Assembly: GCA_027449025.1 (NCBI GenBank) | Contig: DAIDMK010000016.1 | Location: 1-60,925 of the forward strand | Length of the DNA stretch: 60,925 nt | Reading direction: 5' to 3' | From: Lutibacter sp. | Lineage (GTDB): Bacteria > Bacteroidota > Bacteroidia > Flavobacteriales > Flavobacteriaceae | Part shown: one piece after another, positions 1 through 8,366 of the stretch | Layout: each line of letters begins with the position of its first letter | Numbering within the stretch: the stretch's first letter is position 1 | Notes under the pieces: generated by a model | Databases searched by the model: none | What the model was told of the DNA's origin: nothing | What the model saw: the letters and a program-made list of their open reading frames with translations, nothing else | Translations under genes and position numbers: made by a program

Positions 1-21
1 AACACGATACAATCACTTATG

Positions 22-76
22 AAAATATGCGCATTACATATGACCAATAAAAAACAATAAATATTTACATATGAAA
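22..76 (+). promoter_or_regulatory. 55-nt leader around the pheT start, shared with ychF
   Basis: This stretch aligns without gaps to 31641-31695, which leads into ychF. The blocks AAAATATG, ATTACATATGACC and ACATATGAAA are conserved and an A/T-rich block of 21 nt lies between them. Both copies have an upstream ATG exactly 31 nt before the real start. Here it opens a six-codon ORF (M-T-N-K-K-Q-stop). What the leader does is not evident. Confidence 0.5.
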
Positions 77-2497
77 ATATCATACAATTGGTTAAAACAA
101 TTTTTGAAGATTGACTGGGAAGCCGAAAAAACAGGAGAATTGTTAACCGATTTAGGCCTTGAGGTAGAAGGAATAGAAACTGTTGAATCCATTAAAGGAA
201 GTTTGGCCGGTGTGGTGGTAGGTAAAGTTATTACCTGTATCCAGCATCCAAATGCCGATCGATTAAAGATTACTACCGTAGATATAGGAACTGGAGAGCT
301 GCTGCAAATTGTTTGTGGTGCACCCAATGTGGCAGTCGGACAAACAGTGCCAGTGGCTACTATAGGGACAATGTTGTATGATGATAAAGGCGAGGGTTTT
401 GTGATTAAAAAAGGGAAGATTAGAGGAGAGGAAAGTCACGGAATGATTTGTGCCGAAGACGAATTGGGCATTGGAACTGACCACGACGGAATCATGGTAT
501 TAGAAGACTCACTGGTAGCAGGAACTTCTGTGGCCAATGTGTTTAAGGTGGAATCGGATCAGGTATTTGAAATCGGATTGACGCCAAATAGGGCAGATGC
601 GATGAGCCATTTTGGGACCGCTAGGGATTTGCGTGCTGGTTTATTACAACAGCAGATTTCATTAGAGCTAATCTCACCTTCTGTAAGCAATTTTAGGGTT
701 GATGACAGGACTTTGAAAATTGATGTGGATGTAGAAGATGCTGAAAAAGCACCGCGATACGTTGGGTTGACAATTTCTAATATTACCATTAAAGAATCAC
801 CGTCTTGGATCCAAAATCGATTAAAAGCCATTGGAATAAAGCCCATCAATAATGTGGTGGATGTGACCAATTATGTACTTCATGAACTTGGTCAGCCCTT
901 GCACGCTTTTGATACTGCTGCAGTTAAAGGGAATAAGGTTATTGTGAAAACATTGCCAAAAGGCACCAAATTTACGACTTTGGATGGGGTGGAACGCGAA
1001 TTGCACGAAGAAGATTTAATGATTTGCAATGGCAATGAAGAACCGATGTGTATGGCTGGAGTTTTTGGCGGATTGCATTCGGGGGTATCGGAAAATACCA
1101 CGTCCATATTTTTGGAAAGCGCCTATTTTAATCCAGTTTCAATTCGTAAAACAGCAAAAAGACATGCTTTAAATACCGACGCTTCTTTTAGATTTGAAAG
1201 AGGAATCGACCCAAATATCACCAAATACGCCCTAAAACATGCGGCCAATTTAATTGTGGAAATTGCCGGAGGTAAAGTATCTTCTGAAATAGTGGATATG
1301 TATCCTGTTAAAAGGGAAGACTTCCAAGTTTTTTTGTCTTATGAAAAAATGGATCGATTGATTGGTGCAAAAATACCAAGTGAAACAGTTAAAAACATCC
1401 TGGCCTCTTTGGATATAAAATTTAATAGTGTAACAGAGGCAGGTCTCGGCTTAAGTATTCCTTCTTATAGGGTAGATGTGACTAGGGAAGCAGATGTGAT
1501 TGAAGAAATATTACGGGTGTATGGCTATAACAATGTAGCGTTTTCACACAAATTGAACACCTCAATTTCCTTTTCTGAATTTGAAGGGGTTAAAATTGAA
1601 AATGTGGTTGCCAATCAATTAACTTCTCTTGGATTTAATGAAACAATGGCCAATTCTTTGACCAAAGCAGACTATGCTTCGATGTCGGAAACGCTCAAGG
1701 AAGAACACAATGTGGTTATCTTAAATTCTTTAAGCAACGATTTAGGTGTGATGCGTCAATCATTGTTATTCAGTGGGTTAGAATCTGTTATTTATAATAT
1801 TAACAGAAAAAGCAACGCCTTAAAATTCTTCGAATTCGGAAAATCTTACCACCATTTTGAAAGTGGGTATGAAGAGCAAAAACACCTGACTTTATTCGTA
1901 ACCGGAAACAGGACTTCTGCCCATTGGAATATGGCGCAAAAACCTTCTGATTTCTTTTACCTGAAAGGTGTTGCACAGTTGCTGTTACAGCGTTTGGGCA
2001 TTCAAAATATTAAAATTGCACCAGTAAAAAGCGATGTGTTTTCCGAAGGAATTTCCTTAAATTCAGGCAAAGTCAAATTGGCGGAATTGGGTCTTGTAAA
2101 AAGGGCTGTTTTGAAAGAATTCGGTATCAAACAAGAAGTGTTATTTGCCGATTTTAGTTGGGAAAATGTATTGAAACTGTCTGGAAAATCACAAATTAAA
2201 GTGTCGGAATTGCCTAAATTTCCATCGGTAAAAAGGGATTTTGCCTTGTTACTCAATAAAGAAATCACTTTTTCAGAATTGTACAATCTGGCCTTTCAGG
2301 CAGAAAAAAGTTTATTGAAAGAAGTAGATTTGTTTGATGTGTATGAGGGCGAGAACTTGGAAGAAGGAAAAAAATCCTATGCGCTAAGCTTCTTGTTGCA
2401 AGATGAAACAAAAACACTGACCGATGTGCAAATAGACAAAACAATGCAAAAACTGCAAGCCACTTTCGAAAAAAATGTGGGAGCAACGCTTAGATAG
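71..2497 (+). CDS. pheT: Phenylalanine--tRNA ligase beta subunit
   Basis: This is the beta chain of the cytoplasmic (alpha-beta)2 enzyme that charges tRNA-Phe. The 808-residue length is typical. An EMAP-like tRNA-binding domain lies at about 40-150 (GKVITCIQHPNADRLKI), followed by the B3/B4 editing region (about 210-390), B5 (about 400-475) and the C-terminal ferredoxin-fold anticodon-binding domain (from about 715, PKFPSVKRDFALLLN). The start MKISYNWLKQFL is the conserved family N-terminus. The pheS gene for the alpha chain is not next to it downstream, and upstream lies outside the window. The gene stands alone, followed by a 624-nt spacer full of repeats. Confidence 0.97.
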   Translation: MKISYNWLKQFLKIDWEAEKTGELLTDLGLEVEGIETVESIKGSLAGVVVGKVITCIQHPNADRLKITTVDIGTGELLQIVCGAPNVAVGQTVPVATIGTMLYDDKGEGFVIKKGKIRGEESHGMICAEDELGIGTDHDGIMVLEDSLVAGTSVANVFKVESDQVFEIGLTPNRADAMSHFGTARDLRAGLLQQQISLELISPSVSNFRVDDRTLKIDVDVEDAEKAPRYVGLTISNITIKESPSWIQNRLKAIGIKPINNVVDVTNYVLHELGQPLHAFDTAAVKGNKVIVKTLPKGTKFTTLDGVERELHEEDLMICNGNEEPMCMAGVFGGLHSGVSENTTSIFLESAYFNPVSIRKTAKRHALNTDASFRFERGIDPNITKYALKHAANLIVEIAGGKVSSEIVDMYPVKREDFQVFLSYEKMDRLIGAKIPSETVKNILASLDIKFNSVTEAGLGLSIPSYRVDVTREADVIEEILRVYGYNNVAFSHKLNTSISFSEFEGVKIENVVANQLTSLGFNETMANSLTKADYASMSETLKEEHNVVILNSLSNDLGVMRQSLLFSGLESVIYNINRKSNALKFFEFGKSYHHFESGYEEQKHLTLFVTGNRTSAHWNMAQKPSDFFYLKGVAQLLLQRLGIQNIKIAPVKSDVFSEGISLNSGKVKLAELGLVKRAVLKEFGIKQEVLFADFSWENVLKLSGKSQIKVSELPKFPSVKRDFALLLNKEITFSELYNLAFQAEKSLLKEVDLFDVYEGENLEEGKKSYALSFLLQDETKTLTDVQIDKTMQKLQATFEKNVGATLR

Positions 2498-2498
2498 A

Positions 2499-2530
2499 GT
2501 TAAAAGTTGAGAGCTCAAAGTTGAAAGTTG
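2499..2530. repeat. Heptanucleotide tandem array
   Basis: The units are GTTAAAA, GTTGAGA, GCTCAAA and GTTGAAA plus a partial copy, starting two bases after the pheT stop codon. Confidence 0.7.
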
Positions 2531-2535
2531 TGCCT

Positions 2536-2582
2536 TGTACTCACCATTTTTTATTGTTTTTTTAGGAGTTCGTGAATCTTCG
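2536..2582 (-). repeat. Inverted fragment of the GT-associated stem-loop repeat
   Basis: The reverse complement contains GATTCACGAACTCCT followed by an AACAATAAAAAATGGTGAGT block. The same order occurs at 4393-4434 and, more diverged, at 7249-7292. Confidence 0.6.
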
Positions 2583-2632
2583 ATTTCAGCATCTGCCGAT
2601 ATTAATCTAATCATGATTGTACCTCTATTCAA

Positions 2633-2660
2633 CGTCATCCTGAACTTGTTTCAGGATCTC
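2633..2660. repeat. CGTCATCCTGAA...TTCAGGAT hairpin
   Basis: This is a short inverted repeat (TCCTGAAC/GTTTCAGGA). A related but diverged form occurs inside the palindromic element at 28602-28685. Confidence 0.5.
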
Positions 2661-2830
2661 ATGGGATGGAGTTTAAAACATATGGCTGATGTTGCAACCT
2701 AAAGAGCCTGGCGGCTAGAAAAAGCGTTGGAAAAAGGCGGTCTGGGTGATAGGATGGAGCGTAAAGAATACAGTTGGCAGCTATTTTTAGTGCACATAAC
2801 GATTGTAATGGGTGTGATGAAGCACGGAAA

Positions 2831-2853
2831 GCCCCCTAATCCCCGAAGGGGGA
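2831..2853 (+). repeat. CCCC-rich hairpin repeat, copy 1
   Basis: GCCCCCTAATCCCCGAAGGG followed by GG. On the opposite strand the loop reads C(TTCG)G, an unusually stable tetraloop when transcribed. It closes an unrecognised open frame. Confidence 0.7.
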
Positions 2854-3098
2854 ATTAAAAAAGTTCACCATTAAAACCATTATTGAGTAACTCTAAAACC
2901 CAATAGAACTGGGTCATTGCGATGATGGCGCGCGGATAATAGGTGGCGCCTCGACAAAAGCTTATGATGAAAATGTAAGAAACTATTACTCCCTTTAGGG
3001 CAGGGGAAAAAATAGTTGCGACTGCATGATAAATAAACTCATCCCTGCCACCACCCAACAAAAGGAGCCAATAATTTTTCTTAACATTTCTTTTTAGC

Positions 3099-3106
3099 TA
3101 TTTTTG
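3099..3106 (+). promoter_or_regulatory. -7 element of the pyrD promoter
   Basis: TATTTTTG matches the Bacteroidota TAnnTTTG consensus and lies 15 nt before the start codon. Confidence 0.5.
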
Positions 3107-3121
3107 TGCAAATAAACACCA

Positions 3122-4150
3122 ATGTATAAAAGCTTCATTCGTCCGTTATTTTTTCTTTTCGATCCTGAAAAAATCCACCATGTTACTTTTGCACTCATCA
3201 AAATAGCTTGTAAAATACCAGGAATCCCTTTTATTTTAAAGAGCTTGTATCAGGTAAACGACAAACGATTGGAACGAAAGGTATTCGGACTTACCTTTAA
3301 AAATCCGGTTGGCCTTGCGGCAGGTTTCGATAAAAATGCGGTGCTTTATAATGAACTGTCCAATTTCGGATTCGGTTTTATAGAAATTGGAACTGTTACA
3401 CCAAAAGCACAAACTGGAAATCCGAAAAAGCGATTGTTTCGATTGATAGAAGACAATGGCATTATCAACCGAATGGGATTTAACAACTTGGGCGTAGAAG
3501 CTGCAGTTGAACAGCTTAAAAGAAATAAATGTAGGGTTCTTATTGGTGGCAATATTGGCAAAAACACTGACACATTGCCCGAAAAAGTCATAGAGGATTA
3601 TAAATTAGCCTTTAAAGTACTGCATCCTTACGTAGATTATTTTGTGGTAAATGTGAGTTGTCCAAATGTGGGAACTTTTGCGAAATTACAGGACAAAGAT
3701 TATTTGCTGGAACTTTTAAACGAGCTTCAAAAAATTGATGGGGAATTTTCTGCTCAAAAACCGATTTTACTAAAAATTGCACCCGATTTGAATAGGATTC
3801 AATTGGATGAAGTGATAGAATTGGTGGCAGAAACAAAAATAGCTGGCGTAGTAGCTTCAAACACCTCCATTCACAGGGAAGGTTTGAAAGCCTCCGAAGC
3901 GCAATTGGCAGCAATTGGAAATGGCGGTTTAAGCGGAAAACCAATCAAAGATCGAAGCACTCAAGTTATTAAATATCTGGCCACAAAATCAAACAAAGCA
4001 TTTCCTATCATTGGTGTAGGCGGAATCCATTCCCCTGAAGATGCGCTGGAAAAATTAAACGCCGGTGCAGATCTGATCCAAATTTATACCGGATTTATTT
4101 ACGAAGGTCCCGCCTTGGTTAAGAGAATTAATAAGGCAATAGCCCCCTAA
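3122..4150 (+). CDS. pyrD: Dihydroorotate dehydrogenase (quinone), class 2
   Basis: This flavoenzyme oxidises dihydroorotate to orotate in pyrimidine synthesis, passes electrons to membrane quinone, and sits on the inner face of the membrane. The N-terminal amphipathic extension (residues 1-40) marks class 2. FMN-site sequences are visible ([35 protein letters not shown]), and the catalytic Ser is in NVSCPN (Ser179). The 342 residues are normal. The last codons and the stop (GCC CCC TAA) lie in a CCCC-rich repeat, so the protein ends in IAP, as ValS does. It is transcribed alone. Confidence 0.96.
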   Translation: MYKSFIRPLFFLFDPEKIHHVTFALIKIACKIPGIPFILKSLYQVNDKRLERKVFGLTFKNPVGLAAGFDKNAVLYNELSNFGFGFIEIGTVTPKAQTGNPKKRLFRLIEDNGIINRMGFNNLGVEAAVEQLKRNKCRVLIGGNIGKNTDTLPEKVIEDYKLAFKVLHPYVDYFVVNVSCPNVGTFAKLQDKDYLLELLNELQKIDGEFSAQKPILLKIAPDLNRIQLDEVIELVAETKIAGVVASNTSIHREGLKASEAQLAAIGNGGLSGKPIKDRSTQVIKYLATKSNKAFPIIGVGGIHSPEDALEKLNAGADLIQIYTGFIYEGPALVKRINKAIAP

Positions 4151-4164
4151 CCCCCAAAGGGGGA
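4141..4164 (+). repeat. CCCC-rich hairpin repeat, copy 2 (contains the pyrD stop)
   Basis: GCCCCCTAACCCCCAAAGGG followed by GG. The TAA inside it is the pyrD stop codon. Confidence 0.8.
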
Positions 4165-4611
4165 ACAAAAAAATTAAATTAATTGTGATTAATTTCTTTC
4201 TAAAGACCTATATTTCTTAGCTGAAACAGGGAGTTATCATAGCGTTCATTTTGAAATTTGAATTTAAATTTTATAAAAAAGTTACAATCTTAAAATTAGT
4301 TAAATCATAAACTCTTTATCGTAAGTATAATACCTGACGAGAAAGTGCCTTTTCTTTTGGTTCGTTTTCTTAGGCGAGCAAATCGACGTTGGAGATTCAC
4401 GAATACCTATAAAAAACAATAAAAATGGTGAGTAAAGAAAATGAACAAAAAACATGGAAGGAGTTTAAAACACTTTTATTAGTTAAAATAAAAAAATAAA
4501 ATCAATCCCTACATCTTTTTAATGCATAAACTGTAAATTTGAAATTAAAAAAGAATTAAAAATTTATCAACGTTAATTAAGCATCGACAATTCGTAAATC
4601 ATAAATCGTAA
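4151..4611. other. Spacer upstream of the polysaccharide cluster
   Basis: Apart from the hairpin repeat at its left end, the long stem-loop repeat (4331-4450) and a heptanucleotide array at its right edge, the spacer is A/T-rich. I see no gene in it and no clear TAnnTTTG promoter. Confidence 0.5.
4331..4450 (+). repeat. Stem-loop repeat before a GT4 gene, copy A
   Basis: The ends are inverted repeats (TTTTGGTTCGTTTTC against GAAAATGAACAAAA). Copy B at 7149-7309 has the same left end, middle (GGCGAGCAAATCGACGT, GGAGATTCACGAA) and right end. Weaker similarity continues to the following gene in both places. Confidence 0.75.
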
Positions 4612-4617
4612 ATCAAA
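4590..4617 (+). repeat. Heptanucleotide array abutting a gene start
   Basis: The units are ATTCGTA, AATCATA, AATCGTA and AATCAAA. The array runs into the first codons of the downstream glycosyltransferase. Confidence 0.75.
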
Positions 4618-5706
4618 AAAACTATCAAACCAATAAAAGTCATACAGCTCATAGATTCATTAAACCCCGGAGGTGCTGAAATGATGGCGGTTAACATTGC
4701 CAATGCCTTGGCCAAAAGCAATGTAGAATCGCATTTGTGTGCCACAAGGCAGGAGGGTGATTTAAAAGCAAAACTGACTTCCGATGTCGGTTATTTATTT
4801 TTGAATAAAAAAAGGGTAATTGATTTTACAGCGATGATAAAATTATATCAGTATCTTGTAAAGTATGAAATAGACATCATCCATGCGCATTCATCCTCTT
4901 ATTTTACGGCATTTTTGAGTAAATTAAGATTTTCAAACATAACCATCATCTGGCATAACCATTATGGAAACAGCAAAAATTTAAGAGTTGATAAAAAATT
5001 TATTTTAACGTTTGTTTCAAAAACTTTCAAATCAGTCTTATCTGTGAATAATGAGTTACATCATTGGGCAAGACAAAATCTAAAATCAAAATACTATAAA
5101 TATTTACCAAATTTCGCTTCATTCAATCCGAAAGATTTAAAAATAACGAATTTGCAAGGCGAAAATAAAAAACGCCTCCTATGTCTGGCCAATTTAAAAT
5201 CACCAAAAGACCATTTGAACCTGTTAAAAGCTTTTAAAATAGTGCGGGAAAAGCACAAAGACTGGAGTCTGCATTTGGTGGGAATGGATTTTAAGGATGC
5301 CTATGCGATAGAAATGAAAGCCTATATGGCTGCCAATAATTTAAATGCTTGTGTATTTTTGTATGGAAGTTGTGCAGACACACAATTTATTTTACAGCAA
5401 GCAACAATTGGCGTTTTGGCCTCAAAATCGGAAGGTTTGCCGGTGGCTTTGCTTGAATACGGTTTGGCTAAATTACCCGTAGTGGTAACTGATGTTGGAG
5501 AATGCAGCAAGGTGGTCAAAAACTTTGAAAATGGATTGGTAGTACCCCCAAATCATGCTAATAAATTGGCGGAAGCGCTTCTTTTTTTAATTGAAAATGA
5601 AAACCATCGGAAAGTATTTGGAGAAAACTTATTTAAAAATGTGAGCACAAATTACAGTCAAAATGCCTTTATGAAACAATTAATAGAAATATATCAGCTT
5701 GAATAA
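4612..5706 (+). CDS. Glycosyltransferase family 4 (GT-B fold), start codon unclear
   Basis: A retaining GT-B glycosyltransferase, probably adding a sugar to a lipid-linked surface glycan on the cytoplasmic face. The C-terminal half has the GT4 nucleotide-sugar site with the E-x7-E motif (EGLPVALLE). The first ATG in frame is at 4681, but the frame upstream still encodes the typical N-terminus (VIQLIDSLNPGGAE), so that ATG is internal. The frame is open only back to the TAA at 4609 and contains no ATG, GTG or TTG there. ATC at 4612 or an ATA further on would have to start it. A heptanucleotide array touches this exact point and may have replaced the original ATG. It overlaps the next gene by 8 nt. 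Confidence 0.85.
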   Translation: MKKTIKPIKVIQLIDSLNPGGAEMMAVNIANALAKSNVESHLCATRQEGDLKAKLTSDVGYLFLNKKRVIDFTAMIKLYQYLVKYEIDIIHAHSSSYFTAFLSKLRFSNITIIWHNHYGNSKNLRVDKKFILTFVSKTFKSVLSVNNELHHWARQNLKSKYYKYLPNFASFNPKDLKITNLQGENKKRLLCLANLKSPKDHLNLLKAFKIVREKHKDWSLHLVGMDFKDAYAIEMKAYMAANNLNACVFLYGSCADTQFILQQATIGVLASKSEGLPVALLEYGLAKLPVVVTDVGECSKVVKNFENGLVVPPNHANKLAEALLFLIENENHRKVFGENLFKNVSTNYSQNAFMKQLIEIYQLE

Positions 5707-7039
5707 CAGTGGCTCACATACCCGTTTAATTTTGGGAATTATACATCTTGTTTTGGGTGTGTTGCTGCTTTCTGGACTTGTCGCCAAGGCATATTCCTTA
5801 TTGATTGTGTTTTTTGGGGTATTGTATATCATAAAAAATAAAAATGAAAACAATGAAGCCATTCATTGGAGTGCTTATTTGGTGGGTGCAGAAGTATTAT
5901 TTAGAATGGCAGGTGGGATGATTTTTTATGAATTGCCCAAATATGCTGTATTGTTATTTCTTTTTGTGGGTTTAATTGTTGAAAAACGAAATCACCACAT
6001 TTCTAATAGCTATATTATTTATGTATTGTTATTGCTAATCGGAATCGCTTTTGTTGATATTCCTTTTAGCGAATCCATCAGAAAATCCATTGCGTTTAAT
6101 TTAAGCGGGCCTATATTATTGGGCGTTTCAGCCATTTATTTCTATAAGCGGCCTTTAGCGCTAACTACCCTAATGGAAATGCTGTTTTATATGGCGCTGC
6201 CCATTATTTCAGTAATGGCTTTGCTATATTTTGGAACGCCTGATGTTAGCGATATTTCATTTGGTGGAGATGCCAGTTTTGAGGCATCCGGAGGTTATGG
6301 ACCAAACCAAGTGGCTACCATTATTGGCGTGGGCGTATTTATTGTTGCTGTACACCTGTTTTTTAAAAGGCGTATTTTTGCGCTTTTCAGTGTTGACATG
6401 TTGCTGTTTACCTATTTGATATATAGGGGTTTATTAACATTTTCAAGAGGCGGGATGATAACGGCTTTTTTGGCAATAGCAGTATTCACCTATTATTACA
6501 TTCGCGCAAGAGAAAATAAAATCTTAAATTTAGCCAAATACTCGGGATTGGTGGTTCTGTTTGGCTTTGCTTTATTTATGTACACCTCTATTGCAACTGG
6601 TGGAATGCTTGAAAATAGGTATACCAATAAAAATGCGGCGGGAAACGAAAAATCAGATTTTACTACAGGTCGTGGTAAATTGCTGATGTCTGAGATAACA
6701 GCTTTTATGGAGCATCCTTTTTTTGGTGTTGGCGTTGGAGGAGGAAAATATTATAGGATGGATGAATTGGACATTCAGGCAGCTTCCCACAATGAAATGG
6801 GTAGGTTAATTGGAGAGCACGGACTTATAGGAATCATTGCATTAATAGTATTGATAGTGGTTCCCATGCGTCATATGTCTAAACAACCCTATCTGGCGCG
6901 TGCCTTTTTGGGATCATTTTTAGTGTTTTGGTTTTTAACCATCAACCACTCCGCCATGCGAATCGCTTTTCCGGGATTTATTTACGGATTAAGCGTAGTG
7001 GTTATTACATTTAAAAAGGAAGATTTGGAGGATTTTTGA
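5699..7039 (+). CDS. O-antigen ligase / Wzy-like polymerase, multi-pass membrane protein
   Basis: A 446-residue protein with about ten to eleven hydrophobic segments and a large extracytoplasmic loop near the C-terminus (about 290-370). The loop contains the short motif EHPFFGVGVGGGKY, followed by SHNEMGRLIGEHG, which is typical of the Wzy_C superfamily (O-antigen ligase or polymerase). Such proteins join lipid-linked glycan units at the periplasmic face. Sequence alone does not separate polymerase from ligase. The start is TTG, overlapping the end of the glycosyltransferase, so the two are probably translationally coupled. No flippase is visible in this part of the cluster. Confidence 0.85.
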   Translation: MNNSGSHTRLILGIIHLVLGVLLLSGLVAKAYSLLIVFFGVLYIIKNKNENNEAIHWSAYLVGAEVLFRMAGGMIFYELPKYAVLLFLFVGLIVEKRNHHISNSYIIYVLLLLIGIAFVDIPFSESIRKSIAFNLSGPILLGVSAIYFYKRPLALTTLMEMLFYMALPIISVMALLYFGTPDVSDISFGGDASFEASGGYGPNQVATIIGVGVFIVAVHLFFKRRIFALFSVDMLLFTYLIYRGLLTFSRGGMITAFLAIAVFTYYYIRARENKILNLAKYSGLVVLFGFALFMYTSIATGGMLENRYTNKNAAGNEKSDFTTGRGKLLMSEITAFMEHPFFGVGVGGGKYYRMDELDIQAASHNEMGRLIGEHGLIGIIALIVLIVVPMRHMSKQPYLARAFLGSFLVFWFLTINHSAMRIAFPGFIYGLSVVVITFKKEDLEDF

Positions 7040-7113
7040 ATTACGATTTACGAATTTTTTAACTTGCACATAAATTATGAATTTTGATTTACGATATACG
7101 ATTTATGATTTTT
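7038..7113 (-). repeat. Two heptanucleotide arrays (GATTTAC family)
   Basis: The first array (7038-7058) reads GAATTAC, GATTTAC, GAATTTT. The second (7079-7113) reads GAATTTT, GATTTAC, GATATAC, GATTTAT, GATTTTT. The units are the reverse complement of those at 4590-4617. The first array begins inside the TGA stop of the preceding gene. Confidence 0.75.
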
Positions 7114-7346
7114 ACCATAAAATTTAATATATTCCTTTAATGTTAAAAACCTGACAATAAAGTGCCTTTTCTTTTGGTTCGTTTTCGCTTGCCTTGAGCG
7201 GACCCGATAGATATCGGGTCGAAAGTTGGGCGAGCAAATCGACGTAGGAGATTCACGAACACCTATAATAATAGATAAAAAATGGTGCGTAAAGAAAATG
7301 AACAAAATGACGGATTTAAAACAAATGATAGTATTTAAAATAAAAT
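7040..7346. other. Spacer with heptanucleotide arrays and a stem-loop repeat
   Basis: The spacer splits the polysaccharide cluster. It holds two heptanucleotide arrays and copy B of the stem-loop repeat, and no gene or clear promoter. Confidence 0.5.
7149..7309 (+). repeat. Stem-loop repeat before a GT4 gene, copy B
   Basis: Homologous to 4331-4450 but with about 40 extra bases near the left end. These carry their own perfect hairpin, ACCCGATA-GA-TATCGGGT (7202-7219). Confidence 0.75.
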
Positions 7347-8366
7347 TTGAAAAAAATAATCTACATAGGAAATAACCTCTCCCAAAAAACAAACTACCAT
7401 TCCGCCATGGCTACCTTAACCAAGCAATTGGAAAGCGAAGGCTATGAGGTTATTTGTGCTTCTGACAAAATCAATAAAATAGCTCGTTTGTGTGAAATGT
7501 GTTTCACTATTCTAAAGCATAGAAATACCGCAGATGTGGTGCTGATTGACACATTCAGCACCTCAAACTTTTACTATGCACTGATTACTTCTCAATTGGC
7601 CAGAATTTTATCGTTAAAATACATTCCCATACTCCACGGCGGTAATTTACCAAACAGACTAAAAAATGCTGAACTTCTGTCAATATTGATTTTTAAATAT
7701 GCCTATAAAAATGTGTGTCCGTCTCAGTATCTGGCACACGAATTCAATAAATACAATTTTGAAACAGTTTATATTCCCAATAGCATTCCGATTGAGGGAC
7801 ATCCTTTTAAATTGCGCACAAAACTGGAACCAAAATTGTTGTGGGTAAGGGCTTTTGATAAAATATACAATCCGGTCATGGCTGTTAAAGTGCTTGCCAA
7901 ATTGAAAGCATCCTATAAAAATGCAAGTTTGTGTATGGTGGGACCTGATAAGGATGGTTCAATAAACAAAGTAAAAGATCTGGCAATACAGTTAGGTGTG
8001 GCAGACCATGTTATTTTTACAGGCGTTTTACCAAAAGAACAATGGCACCAGCTGGCTGAAAACTATGGCGTTTTTATCAATACGACCAATATAGACAATA
8101 TGCCAGTGAGCGTTATAGAAGCGATGGCCTTGGGCTTGCCGATTGTTTCAACAAATGCGGGCGGATTGCCTTATTTGATAGAAAATGGGGTGGACGGACT
8201 CTTAACTCCTATAAATGATGAAAATGCAATGGCTGAAGCAATTGTAAAATTACTGGAAAATCAGAATAAGGCAGAGGAATTGTCCAAAAGCGCACGCGAA
8301 AAAGCGAAAAAATTTGATGGGGATATGGTAAAAAAACAATGGACTAAATTATTGGAAAATGTTTAA
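7347..8366 (+). CDS. Glycosyltransferase family 4 (GT-B fold)
   Basis: A second GT-B enzyme of the cluster, 339 residues. The donor-binding half carries LLWVRAFDKIYNP, then the acidic E-x7-E motif within DNMPVSVIEAMALGLPIVST and a GGLPYLIE segment, all classical for GT4. The N-terminal half (IYIGNNLSQ...SAMATLTKQLESEGYEV) is an acceptor-binding Rossmann domain. The start is TTG, with MKKIIYIGNN as the natural N-terminus. It overlaps the following ligase-like gene by 8 nt. The donor and acceptor sugars cannot be told from sequence. Confidence 0.9.
   Translation: MKKIIYIGNNLSQKTNYHSAMATLTKQLESEGYEVICASDKINKIARLCEMCFTILKHRNTADVVLIDTFSTSNFYYALITSQLARILSLKYIPILHGGNLPNRLKNAELLSILIFKYAYKNVCPSQYLAHEFNKYNFETVYIPNSIPIEGHPFKLRTKLEPKLLWVRAFDKIYNPVMAVKVLAKLKASYKNASLCMVGPDKDGSINKVKDLAIQLGVADHVIFTGVLPKEQWHQLAENYGVFINTTNIDNMPVSVIEAMALGLPIVSTNAGGLPYLIENGVDGLLTPINDENAMAEAIVKLLENQNKAEELSKSAREKAKKFDGDMVKKQWTKLLENV

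Larger units (their letters stand above)
2498..3121. other. Repeat-filled spacer between pheT and pyrD
   Basis: In order, the spacer holds a heptanucleotide array (2499-2530), an inverted fragment of the stem-loop repeat found before the GT4 genes (2536-2582), a CGTCATCCTGAA-type hairpin (2633-2660), an unrecognised open frame (about 2700-2858), and a CCCCTAATCCCCGAAGGGG hairpin (2831-2853). The open frame runs straight into that hairpin and ends in ...KPPNPRRGN, like the tail of dinB. It may be the relic of a gene end. The rest, up to the pyrD promoter, shows nothing I can name. Confidence 0.5.

Noticed and set aside
2855-3061. 68-codon minus-strand frame in the pheT-pyrD spacer
   Set aside because: No recognisable protein and no promoter. 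It lies in a spacer made of non-coding repeats.
7075-7392. 105-codon minus-strand frame before the second GT4 gene
   Set aside because: It is antisense to the stem-loop repeat and heptanucleotide array and enters the glycosyltransferase gene.
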